NCBI GenBank assembly: GCA_050744165.1
Contig: JBOGGN010000024.1
Location: 1 to 29,073 of the forward strand
Reading direction: 5' to 3'
DNA from: JBOGGN01 sp050744165
GTDB lineage: Bacteria; Actinomycetota; Acidimicrobiia; Acidimicrobiales; Palsa-688
Length of the DNA stretch: 29,073 nucleotides
Of this stretch, positions 1-6,250 are shown piece by piece. The notes under the pieces were generated by a model. The model saw only the letters and a list, made by a program, of their open reading frames with translations. It ran no database searches and was not told where the DNA came from. Each line of letters opens with the position of its first letter. The first letter of the stretch is position 1. The translations under genes were made by a program, and so were the position numbers.

Positions 1-476
1 GTCAGGCGGCGGCTGGCCGCGGGCGGGAAGTTGTAGGTGCCCCGCGACATGTACTCCTTGACGATGTCGTTCTGGGTTGTCCCGGCCAGCGCCTCGGGAG
101 CGACGCCCGTGTCGCTGGCATTGGCCACATACAAGCCCAGCAGCCAGGCCGCAGTGGCGTTGATCGTCATCGAGGTGTTCATTCGGTCGAGCGGGATTCC
201 TTCGAGGAGCTGCGCCATGTGGCCGAGGTGGGCCACGGGGACGCCGACTTTGCCCACCTCGCCCGCCGCCTTCGGGGCGTCGGGGTCATAGCCGGTCTGG
301 GTGGGCAGGTCGAAGGCGATCGACAGGCCGGTCTGGCCCTTGGCCAGGTTGGTCCGGTACAGCGCGTTGGACGCGGCGGCGGTGGAGTGGCCTGAGTAGG
401 TCCGCATCAGCCAGGGGATCGGGCGGGGTGGCGAAGGCACCGGTCCATTTTCCACCCCCGGAGAAGCGGGCGGCAC
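1..476 (-). CDS. meaA: MeaA-type acyl-CoA mutase (ethylmalonyl-/methylmalonyl-CoA mutase family), N-terminal part
   Basis: This is the N-terminal ~158 residues of a B12-dependent acyl-CoA mutase; the rest lies outside the window. Visible motifs are WLMRTYSGHSTAAASN, LAKGQTGLSIAFDLPTQTGY and MNTSMTINATAAWLLGLY, which are the substrate-barrel signatures of the family. The NTSMTINATAAWL form is typical of MeaA/ethylmalonyl-CoA mutase rather than of the MutB large subunit (family knowledge). The product would rearrange a branched acyl-CoA carbon skeleton with adenosylcobalamin in the cytoplasm. I place the start at GTG 476-474, directly after an in-frame TAG (479-477). GTG codons at 455 and 440 are alternatives, and no strong Shine-Dalgarno decides between them. 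It is divergent from the sigma factor gene that starts at 573. Confidence 0.85.
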   Translation of the reverse strand, partial: MPPASPGVENGPVPSPPRPIPWLMRTYSGHSTAAASNALYRTNLAKGQTGLSIAFDLPTQTGYDPDAPKAAGEVGKVGVPVAHLGHMAQLLEGIPLDRMNTSMTINATAAWLLGLYVANASDTGVAPEALAGTTQNDIVKEYMSRGTYNFPPAASRRL

Positions 477-572
477 CTATGGTTCGCGTCGCAGAGATCG
501 ACGCTTGGGGGGCGTGCCGGTGTTGGCGACAATCTCTTCCAACATTTCCGCCTCGTCAGGCGTCAAGGTGGT

Positions 573-1100
573 GTGCGCGCAGTGAGCGACCGGTCGACGA
601 CCATTTCCGAGCCCGGCATCGCCTGCGGCCAGCCGAGCTACGAGGACGTGTACCGGCACCTGGGACCGCCCAACGGTGCCCTGGTGCGGATCTTGGTCCG
701 GATGTGCGGCAACATCGACGAGGCGCGGGACCTGGCGCAGGAAACTCTGTCACGCCTCTGGCTGAGCTTCGAGGCCATCGAGAGCCCCGACGCCTGGTGC
801 GTCCGGGTGGGGACCAGGTTGTTCCTCGATCACTGCCGGCATCGCCGGACCGTCGAGCGGTTCCAGCCCCTGCTGACCGAGGTGGATTCGGGTGAAAACG
901 GGACCCTGGACCGGGTGGCGGTGCGCCTGGCAATGCTCCAACTCCACCCCTCGCAGCGGGCCTTGTTGATCCTGCGTTACTACTGCGATTTGGGTCTGGC
1001 CGAGGTGGCCGAGATCCTGGGCCTCAACCCGAGCACCTGCCGTGGCCTGGCGGTGCAGGCACAAGCTGCGCTCAAGCGGCGGATCGAGGAGCGGGCATGA
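573..1100 (+). CDS. ECF-type RNA polymerase sigma factor
   Basis: The protein is 175 residues, the usual size for an ECF sigma factor that has only regions 2 and 4. Region 2 covers about residues 22-95, with YEDVYRHLGPPNGALV, then DEARDLAQETLSRLW (the DAEDLVQETFLRLW-like core-binding segment) and a basic LDHCRHRRTVERF end. Region 4 covers about residues 118-172, with PSQRALLILRYYCDLGLAEV and an HTH at VAEILGLNPSTCRGL. It should direct RNA polymerase to a small stress or envelope regulon. The stop overlaps the start of the next gene (ATGA at 1097-1100), so the downstream membrane protein is probably translated with it and is the natural candidate for its regulator. Starts at GTG 573 or GTG 582 are both possible; neither has a clear ribosome binding site. 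Confidence 0.85.
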   Translation: MRAVSDRSTTISEPGIACGQPSYEDVYRHLGPPNGALVRILVRMCGNIDEARDLAQETLSRLWLSFEAIESPDAWCVRVGTRLFLDHCRHRRTVERFQPLLTEVDSGENGTLDRVAVRLAMLQLHPSQRALLILRYYCDLGLAEVAEILGLNPSTCRGLAVQAQAALKRRIEERA

Positions 1101-2233
1101 CGCTCCGCTGGCCGGACGACGCCGAGGTCCGCCGGGTCGTCGCCATTTGGGGCCACCTGGTCGACGAGGCGTTACTGGCCGAGGGCGCGGCCGCCATCTC
1201 TCCTATGGACTGGCCCGAGGACGACACCATCGCCGAGGTCTTGGCACATTGGGGGCAGTTGGCTGACGACGCCGTGGACGCCGCCGGCGCCCGGCAAGCG
1301 GAGTTCGATCCCACCGTGGCCTGGCTCGGCGGCGCGGCCTACCTGGGGATCGATGACTTCGGGGATCTTGAGGAGCTGGGTGAGCCCGCACCGGCTCTGC
1401 CTGGGCGTCCGAGCCGATCGCAGCCGAGGGTGACGGCGGCCACCGCCGTGGCGGGCCACCGCACGTCGCCGGTTGCGGCCGTGCCTGGAATGGCAGAGCT
1501 GGTACCGGCCACGGCCGCGGCCACCGCCAGGGCAAGGGTTCGCCAGCCTTCGCTCCAGCGCGGGAGCAACATCCAGCGCTGGTCTCAAGTGGCGGTGGTT
1601 GCGGCCGTGGCCGCCATCGTGGTGCTGGTCGGCGGCCAGTCGGCCAACCGGTCCCGCAACCCTGGGCAGGCATTGCGGGTCGGCGTGGCCGCCGCGACCG
1701 GCACGGCGGCCAACCCCTCGGGCCCGTCAGGCGGGCGGGGCGGATCGGGTACCGGCGGGGCGGCGTCGGGGACTGCCGGGGCTGGGTCGGGAAGCACCGG
1801 CGCCGTCAGTTCGAACCCCGAAAGTGGCGCTGCGTCTCCTACCGGCACCGGTCCCGTCCTTGGCGGTACCGGGCTGACTCCCGGTGTCGCCACCGGTACG
1901 AGCGGCTCGACGCCGCCGCCTTCGACCGCGACGCCCTCAGACGCCTCGGCCAGCACCACCCTCGCCCCTGCGGGCGGTGGGGTGAGTACCGCGTCGTGCC
2001 GCACGCCGAGCCCGGTCGCCGTCGTCGGCCCCGTGACGTCCTCGACGACGGCGCCCACCGTCACCGCCATCGAGGCGGCGCCCAAGGCGACGACCACGAC
2101 GGTGGCTGCCGGGGGAAGCCGGGCGCAGAAGGGTCCCGGGGGGAAGACCACCAGCGCCGCAACCGGGTCAGCCAGCCCCATTCCGGGCACCACGACAGCT
2201 TTGCCGCCTACCACCGCCTGCCCCTCAGGATAG
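1097..2233 (+). CDS. One-pass membrane protein coupled to the ECF sigma factor; candidate anti-sigma factor
   Basis: The protein is 378 residues: a cytoplasmic N-terminus (1-160), one membrane segment (about 164-180, VAVVAAVAAIVVLVGG) and a ~200-residue outer tail very rich in Gly, Ser, Thr, Ala and Pro. It overlaps the sigma gene by ATGA, the usual arrangement of a sigma/anti-sigma pair. I see no HX3CX2C zinc anti-sigma motif and no other named domain, so the anti-sigma role is inferred from gene order and topology. The cytoplasmic part holds an internal repeat: EVRRVVAIWGHLVDEALLAEG (about 10-30) and TIAEVLAHWGQLADDAVDAAG (about 44-64) share the pattern V-x-A-x-W-G-x-L-x-D-x-A. This repeated helix could be the sigma-contacting part. 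The two cysteines lie in the outer tail (about residues 300 and 375), in the S-C-R and A-C-P contexts. Confidence 0.7.
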   Translation: MTLRWPDDAEVRRVVAIWGHLVDEALLAEGAAAISPMDWPEDDTIAEVLAHWGQLADDAVDAAGARQAEFDPTVAWLGGAAYLGIDDFGDLEELGEPAPALPGRPSRSQPRVTAATAVAGHRTSPVAAVPGMAELVPATAAATARARVRQPSLQRGSNIQRWSQVAVVAAVAAIVVLVGGQSANRSRNPGQALRVGVAAATGTAANPSGPSGGRGGSGTGGAASGTAGAGSGSTGAVSSNPESGAASPTGTGPVLGGTGLTPGVATGTSGSTPPPSTATPSDASASTTLAPAGGGVSTASCRTPSPVAVVGPVTSSTTAPTVTAIEAAPKATTTTVAAGGSRAQKGPGGKTTSAATGSASPIPGTTTALPPTTACPSG

Positions 2234-2250
2234 TCCGGGCACCTTCGCCG

Positions 2251-2299
2251 GTTCAGCCGGTTCAGCCGGTTCAGCCGGCGACAGCCGGGTCAGCCGGCG
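2251..2299. repeat. Short tandem repeat, unit gttcagccg
   Basis: Three exact 9-bp copies of gttcagccg (2251-2277) are followed by the related units gcgacagccg and ggtcagccg. The repeat fills most of the 73-bp gap between the convergent stops of the membrane protein and the kinase gene. It may be slipped-strand expansion. I see no hairpin strong enough to call it a terminator. Confidence 0.75.
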
Positions 2300-2306
2300 A
2301 CGATTC

Positions 2307-4658
2307 TCAAGTGGTCGGCGTGACGACGGTGGTGGTGGTGGTTGTTGTGGGCGGTGGTGGCGGCGGGAGGGTGGTGCTGGTCGTGCTCGTCGTCGTCGGT
2401 GGCGGCGGCGGGGTCGAGACGTTGACGGTCAGCGTGCTGCTCTGCCCGGTGCTGGCATAGGGATCGGGCATCCCGCACACCTGCGGCGTGTGCCCGCTGG
2501 CGGCGACGAAGTGGACCGGGTACACGCCCGGACCGGCATACGCGTGGGTCATCTGCTGCTCGATGTGCCCGGACAACGACGGCGCCGGTGGCGTCCAGAT
2601 GCCGTACGGCGTCTTGCAGCCGGATGGACCATTGGCCGTGCTGGAGCCAACGGTCGAGGCACCCTCGTCGCCGTAAAAGGCCCCGACCAGCTCGATCGGG
2701 CTGTCATCGGGGTCCGTCACGGCCACCGTAAAAGTCACTGTCTGGCCCGGCGTCGGGTTCTGCGGGGTAAAGGTGACCTGGAATGAAAGCGACTGATTGA
2801 GGACCGGCGGGACCCACTTGAGCTCCCCGCACGCTTGGGTGAAGCTCTCGAAGCACGTGGTGGTGGTGGTCACCGAGGGGACCGTCGTCGACAGGCCCGC
2901 AGGAACATCGGGACGCACCGTGATCGCCGGGAATCCGCTCGGGTCGGTCACCACGGACTGTTTCGAACCCGGGCTGGGTCGCACACCGGCTGGCGCGACG
3001 GGACCTAAGGCGGCTGGAGGGCGCTTGGCCGGGTGGGCGAAGGCGCCGGTGTCGGCGGCCACGGCGGGGAGAACAACCGCCAAAACCAAGACCAGGGCCA
3101 ACTTGCTGGCGACGGCCCGCTGGTGGCGGGCGTGCTGTGGCTGGCGTCGCGTGGCCGCGTGGGCTCCGCCACGACGGTGCCCAGGAACCGCAGCCAGTTC
3201 GACGCCCGCCGACCCGGCCGGAGGCTGATGGATGCCGGAGGGGTTCGCATTGGCAGGGGACAAGGACTCTTGCAGGCTGTTCCCCGTCCATTGCCCCGAG
3301 AGCACCAGCCCGGTGCTCCCGCCTGGGCTCGATGCCGACGCTGCCTCGTTGGAGGGCATCGTTGCCCGGCCTTCGCCGAGCCAGGGAGCGCTCGCCCCGA
3401 CGCCACCGGCGATGCCGGCTGGCCCCAGAGCACCAGGAAAGGTGGTGGAAGGCTCGGAACGGGCTCGCCGGCCAAGCCCCTGGGTGTCGCCGGGGCCGGT
3501 AAGGCTGATCCTGCCGTCCGTTGGCGCCGACTCGACCTGAGCACCGCGGGCCAGCCCGTCTCCAGTCCCCAACCCACCCGGCGGTCCGGCCGCCGTCGAA
3601 GAACCGCCCGAGGGACCTCCGGTCGCCGCCGACGCAGAGTTGTCAGATGCCGTGTGGCCGGGGCGGCGGGCCCCGGCGGGCCGGGCCGGGGCCGGGGGCG
3701 CCAGGCGCACCGTGAGGACTTCGTCGTCGAGGCTGCTCTGGCGGAGTTGGGCGATCCAGTTGGCCAACGCCCCCGGGCGCCGCAATGGGTCCGGGTCGAG
3801 CATCGTGACGACTCGGTCGACCAGTTCCGGAGGGATGGTCGTGCCTTGGCTGGCGCCACCGAGCGGCGATTTCTCCAGCAGCTGGCGCAGTTCTTGCGGT
3901 TTGGGCGATGTCGGCGGGTGGCGGCCGGTGAGAAGAAAGAAGACCGTGGCGCCGAAGGCGTAGCGGTCGGCAGCGGGCGTGTACCCGCCGCCCGCGACCA
4001 CTTCAGGCGCGATGTAGCCGGGTGTGCCGGCCCGACCAACGGGATGACCGATCGAGAGACCCTTGGTCAGGCCGAAATCGACCAGCACCGAGCCGTTCTG
4101 GCCGATGAGGATGTTGGCGGGCTTGATGTCCCGGTGGACAACGGGCACCGACCCGGTCAGTTGGCCCCCATGCATGGTGTCGACGGCGACGGCAACCGGC
4201 AGCAGGAGCTTCAGGGCGTTGCGTACGTCGATGCCCCGGTGGTGGAGCGCCCAGTGGTCAAGCGCCTCGCCCTCGACCCAGTTCATGACCAGGTACAGGT
4301 TGCGGCCGGCAACGGGAGCGCCCTCGAGATGAGGCAATGGGCCGACGAAGCCTTCACGGACGCCGACCAGTCCTGGGATTTGGAGCGATCGCAGCAGTTC
4401 GACCTGATCCCGCCAGCGAGCGGCCCATTGGTCGATGCGGGAGGAGTACGCCGGTTGCAACGCCTTTACGGCGACCGACAGCGACAATCGGCTGGTCGGC
4501 GTGACGACGCGGCCGCGATACAAGATCCCCTCGGCCCCAGCCTCGACCGGTTCGCCAATTTCGTATCGGTCTGGATCGTCGAACGGCCCGACCCGGAAGG
4601 TGTCCGGAGTCGAAACCGCCTCGGTCGACGCGCCAGCCCCAAGGACCTCGGCCTCCAT
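2307..4658 (-). CDS. Membrane Ser/Thr protein kinase with PKD/Ig-like ectodomain
   Basis: The protein is 783 residues. The kinase domain spans about 31-310: ATP lysine in SVAVKAL (K65), catalytic loop VVHRDIKPANIL (D177, N182), metal site VDFGLTKG (D194) and GTPGYIAPEV (E219). The glycine loop is degenerate (EAGAEGILYRG instead of GxGxxG) but all catalytic residues are present, so activity is likely. A ~200-residue Gly/Ser/Pro linker leads to one membrane segment (about 518-536). Outside follow a PKD/Ig-like domain (about 621-747, NPTPGQTVTFTVAVTDPDD then GPGVYPVHFVAASG) and a poly-Pro/poly-Thr tail. C602, C610, C681 and C728 could form disulfides. There are no PASTA repeats, unlike PknB. A divergent FHA gene next door could encode the phosphothreonine-binding partner (inference). 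ATG 4658 is the only clear start. Confidence 0.9.
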   Translation of the reverse strand: MEAEVLGAGASTEAVSTPDTFRVGPFDDPDRYEIGEPVEAGAEGILYRGRVVTPTSRLSLSVAVKALQPAYSSRIDQWAARWRDQVELLRSLQIPGLVGVREGFVGPLPHLEGAPVAGRNLYLVMNWVEGEALDHWALHHRGIDVRNALKLLLPVAVAVDTMHGGQLTGSVPVVHRDIKPANILIGQNGSVLVDFGLTKGLSIGHPVGRAGTPGYIAPEVVAGGGYTPAADRYAFGATVFFLLTGRHPPTSPKPQELRQLLEKSPLGGASQGTTIPPELVDRVVTMLDPDPLRRPGALANWIAQLRQSSLDDEVLTVRLAPPAPARPAGARRPGHTASDNSASAATGGPSGGSSTAAGPPGGLGTGDGLARGAQVESAPTDGRISLTGPGDTQGLGRRARSEPSTTFPGALGPAGIAGGVGASAPWLGEGRATMPSNEAASASSPGGSTGLVLSGQWTGNSLQESLSPANANPSGIHQPPAGSAGVELAAVPGHRRGGAHAATRRQPQHARHQRAVASKLALVLVLAVVLPAVAADTGAFAHPAKRPPAALGPVAPAGVRPSPGSKQSVVTDPSGFPAITVRPDVPAGLSTTVPSVTTTTTCFESFTQACGELKWVPPVLNQSLSFQVTFTPQNPTPGQTVTFTVAVTDPDDSPIELVGAFYGDEGASTVGSSTANGPSGCKTPYGIWTPPAPSLSGHIEQQMTHAYAGPGVYPVHFVAASGHTPQVCGMPDPYASTGQSSTLTVNVSTPPPPPTTTSTTSTTLPPPPPPTTTTTTTVVTPTT

Positions 4659-4778
4659 GTTGGGTGCCAGTTTCGCGCGGAATGCGGGCCGATCCCCGCG
4701 GAATGATCAATCGTTGCTCGCGGGCGCCGCCAGGTGTCGTCGCCGCACCGTGCGCGTCGGTTCTAAAGTTGGGCTGTC

Positions 4779-5576
4779 TTGGTTCGCAAACAGGCTCTGG
4801 CTACGACGGATTCCGCGCCGGTGACGCCCGGCGCGCCGGAGGTGCTGGTCTGCATCGGGGACGATCGGCTGATCGCCACCGATGATCGCCCGCTGGTGTT
4901 CGGGCGGGCAGACCTGATGCGCCGCCCGGCCGCCGGCGATGCCTCGCGCCCTTCGGACGGCCCGCCCAACCTGGCGGTCATTGGGCTCGACCCCCAAGAC
5001 ATGGGGATCTCGGCTCGGTCGCTCACCATCGAGTTCCACGGCGGCGTGTGGTGGCTCGTCAACCTCAGCTCCAAGCGCAACCTGCTCCTCGACCCCGGCT
5101 ACGGGTCGGCCATGATTACCCTGCGGCCAGGCCAGCGTCATGCGATCGCCGTGTCGCCTCTCGGGGTCCTCGTTCCGGGCGCCATCTTCACCCATCGCCT
5201 CGACATTCGGGTGCCGATCGATGGCCTGGCGATGCGCCGCCCGAGCGAACTCGGCGCCTCCGGCACGATGGCGGCCGAGGAGTTGCACCTGACCGACAGC
5301 GATCGGCGGGCGCTGGCGGCGGTGTTTGCACCGCTACTTCGGGCCTGGCCCCGCCGGGGCGCCCACCCGCAGAGCTACCAGGAGGCCGCCGACCTGCTCG
5401 GCGGCGGCTGGACGGCCACCTCAGTGCGCAAGCACGTGGAGCGGGTACGCCAGCGGATGGCCGCCAGTGGCACGTTCTTCTCCGGCAGCCACGCCAAGGA
5501 CGACCTAGGGCAGTACCTGCTCGACAACGGCCTGCTTACCGCCGACGACCTGGCAGACATCGAGCGGGGCCGCTAA
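4779..5576 (+). CDS. FHA-domain protein with C-terminal winged-helix-like domain
   Basis: The protein is 265 residues. The N-terminal ~150 residues read as an FHA fold: RPLVFGRAD (the GR-containing strand), then IGLDPQDMGISARSLTIEF (S-R of the phosphopeptide loop), VWWLVNLSSKRNLLLD (the N of the binding loop) and a strand-rich end at HRLDIRVP. Residues about 170-265 form a helical domain (LTDSDRRALAAVFAPLL, then TSVRKHVERVRQRM), similar to the DNA-binding-like tails of actinobacterial FHA regulators. FHA domains bind phosphothreonine, so it is a likely reader of the kinase encoded divergently 120 bp away. The start is uncertain: TTG 4779 gives the full ORF, GTG 4821 would remove 14 residues, and neither has a strong ribosome binding site. 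Confidence 0.75.
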   Translation: MVRKQALATTDSAPVTPGAPEVLVCIGDDRLIATDDRPLVFGRADLMRRPAAGDASRPSDGPPNLAVIGLDPQDMGISARSLTIEFHGGVWWLVNLSSKRNLLLDPGYGSAMITLRPGQRHAIAVSPLGVLVPGAIFTHRLDIRVPIDGLAMRRPSELGASGTMAAEELHLTDSDRRALAAVFAPLLRAWPRRGAHPQSYQEAADLLGGGWTATSVRKHVERVRQRMAASGTFFSGSHAKDDLGQYLLDNGLLTADDLADIERGR

Positions 5577-5600
5577 CCGGGAGCCGCTCTCGGCCGAGCC

Positions 5601-5622
5601 GGGGACAGGGGAGCCCTGCCCC
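5601..5622 (+). terminator. Hairpin after the FHA gene
   Basis: GGGG-A-CAGGG, loop GAG, CCCTG-CCCC forms a 9-bp stem with one bulged A, 25 bp after the FHA stop codon. There is no T tract, as is common in high-GC actinobacteria, so terminator function is likely but not proven. Confidence 0.55.
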
Positions 5623-5708
5623 TAGACGGCGCCCCGCAACCGGCTCATCCTGGTGGTAACGCGTCGGACGACTCTGATCAAGGCGTCCCGTCCGAGAGGA
5701 GAAACACC

Positions 5709-6110
5709 ATCACTGCGGTATCGCCCCTTGAGTATCCCGAGCCCTTTGAGGCGGTGCCAGGGCATCGCTTAGGGCAGGTTTACCGCACCGGGCTGTGGCC
5801 GGTGCCGTCCACGCCCCTCGAGGGAACCGTCATCGGCGGCCCAGAGCTTTTCAGCCCCGAGCGGGGCGAGTCCGAGCGCGACGGCGATGCCGTCCGGTCG
5901 GGTCACCGGTCGCGTCGGTCTGCCTTGACCGTGCGCGACCTGCAGGTTCTCGGCTACCTGGCCGAGGGTTGGACGACGGCCGAGATCGCCCGCACGCTGG
6001 TCTACGCCGAGAGCACCATCAAGAAAGAGGTGCACATGATCGTGCATCGGATGGGCGCTCGGAACCGGACGCACGCCGTGGCGCTGGCCGTTCGGGGTTC
6101 CATGATCTGA
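5709..6110 (+). CDS. Small LuxR-type HTH protein, apparent ATC start
   Basis: The C-terminal half is a GerE/LuxR helix-turn-helix: LTVRDLQVLGYLAEGWTTAE, IARTLVYAESTIKKEVHMIV, then HRMGARNRTHAVALAVR. It should bind DNA. There is no receiver or sensor domain, only a ~65-residue N-terminus of unknown role. Start choice: the only good ribosome binding site is GAGAGGAG (5694-5701 region), which lies 6-8 nt before ATC at 5709. From ATC the frame is open (ITAVSPLEYPEPFEAV, then VPGHRLG). The first standard start in frame is GTG 5754, which has no Shine-Dalgarno. From ATC the protein would be 133 residues, from GTG 118. It lies between the FHA gene and the convergent sigma-fusion gene, so it belongs to the signalling block by position. 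Confidence 0.7.
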   Translation: MTAVSPLEYPEPFEAVPGHRLGQVYRTGLWPVPSTPLEGTVIGGPELFSPERGESERDGDAVRSGHRSRRSALTVRDLQVLGYLAEGWTTAEIARTLVYAESTIKKEVHMIVHRMGARNRTHAVALAVRGSMI

Positions 6111-6133
6111 CGCCCGACAAGGGCCAACAGAGC

Positions 6134-6163
6134 GAGCGCCACCGCACCGTCGCGGTGGCGTTT
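6134..6163. terminator. Terminator hairpin between convergent genes
   Basis: CGCCACCGC (6137-6145), loop accgtc, GCGGTGGCG (6152-6160) is a perfect 9-bp stem followed by TTT. It sits 24 bp after the LuxR-type gene stop and faces the convergent sigma-fusion gene that ends at 6243, so it may act in both directions. Confidence 0.7.
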
Positions 6164-6213
6164 GCCGTTCCCGCTTCCAGGTACTGAGTCGGCTACGGAC
6201 GGACAGTACCTTG

Positions 6214-6250
6214 GCTTCAGCAGTGCGCTTCAGCAGTGCGCTTCAGCAGG
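6214..6250. repeat. 13-bp tandem repeat at the end of the sigma-fusion gene
   Basis: The unit gcgcttcagcagt occurs at 6225-6237 and 6238-6250 (last base g), with an 11-bp partial copy at 6214-6224. Read on the minus strand, each copy repeats TGCTGA, which is the final Cys codon plus stop of the sigma-fusion gene. Confidence 0.8.

Noticed and set aside
477..659. 60-codon minus-strand frame directly upstream of, and in frame with, the mutase gene (ends TPPKRRSLRREP then TAG)
   Set aside because: It overlaps the N-terminus of the sigma factor on the other strand. MeaA-type proteins normally begin close to the RTYSGHST motif, so the TAG is a normal boundary and not an interrupted gene.
1585..2214. 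Minus-strand frame opposite the sigma partner gene (Pro/Val/Ala-rich)
   Set aside because: It mirrors the low-complexity tail on the plus strand and has no start context.
3033..4706. Long plus-strand open frame antisense to the kinase gene
   Set aside because: High GC content creates long antisense frames. This one has no domain sense, and the minus strand holds a complete kinase.
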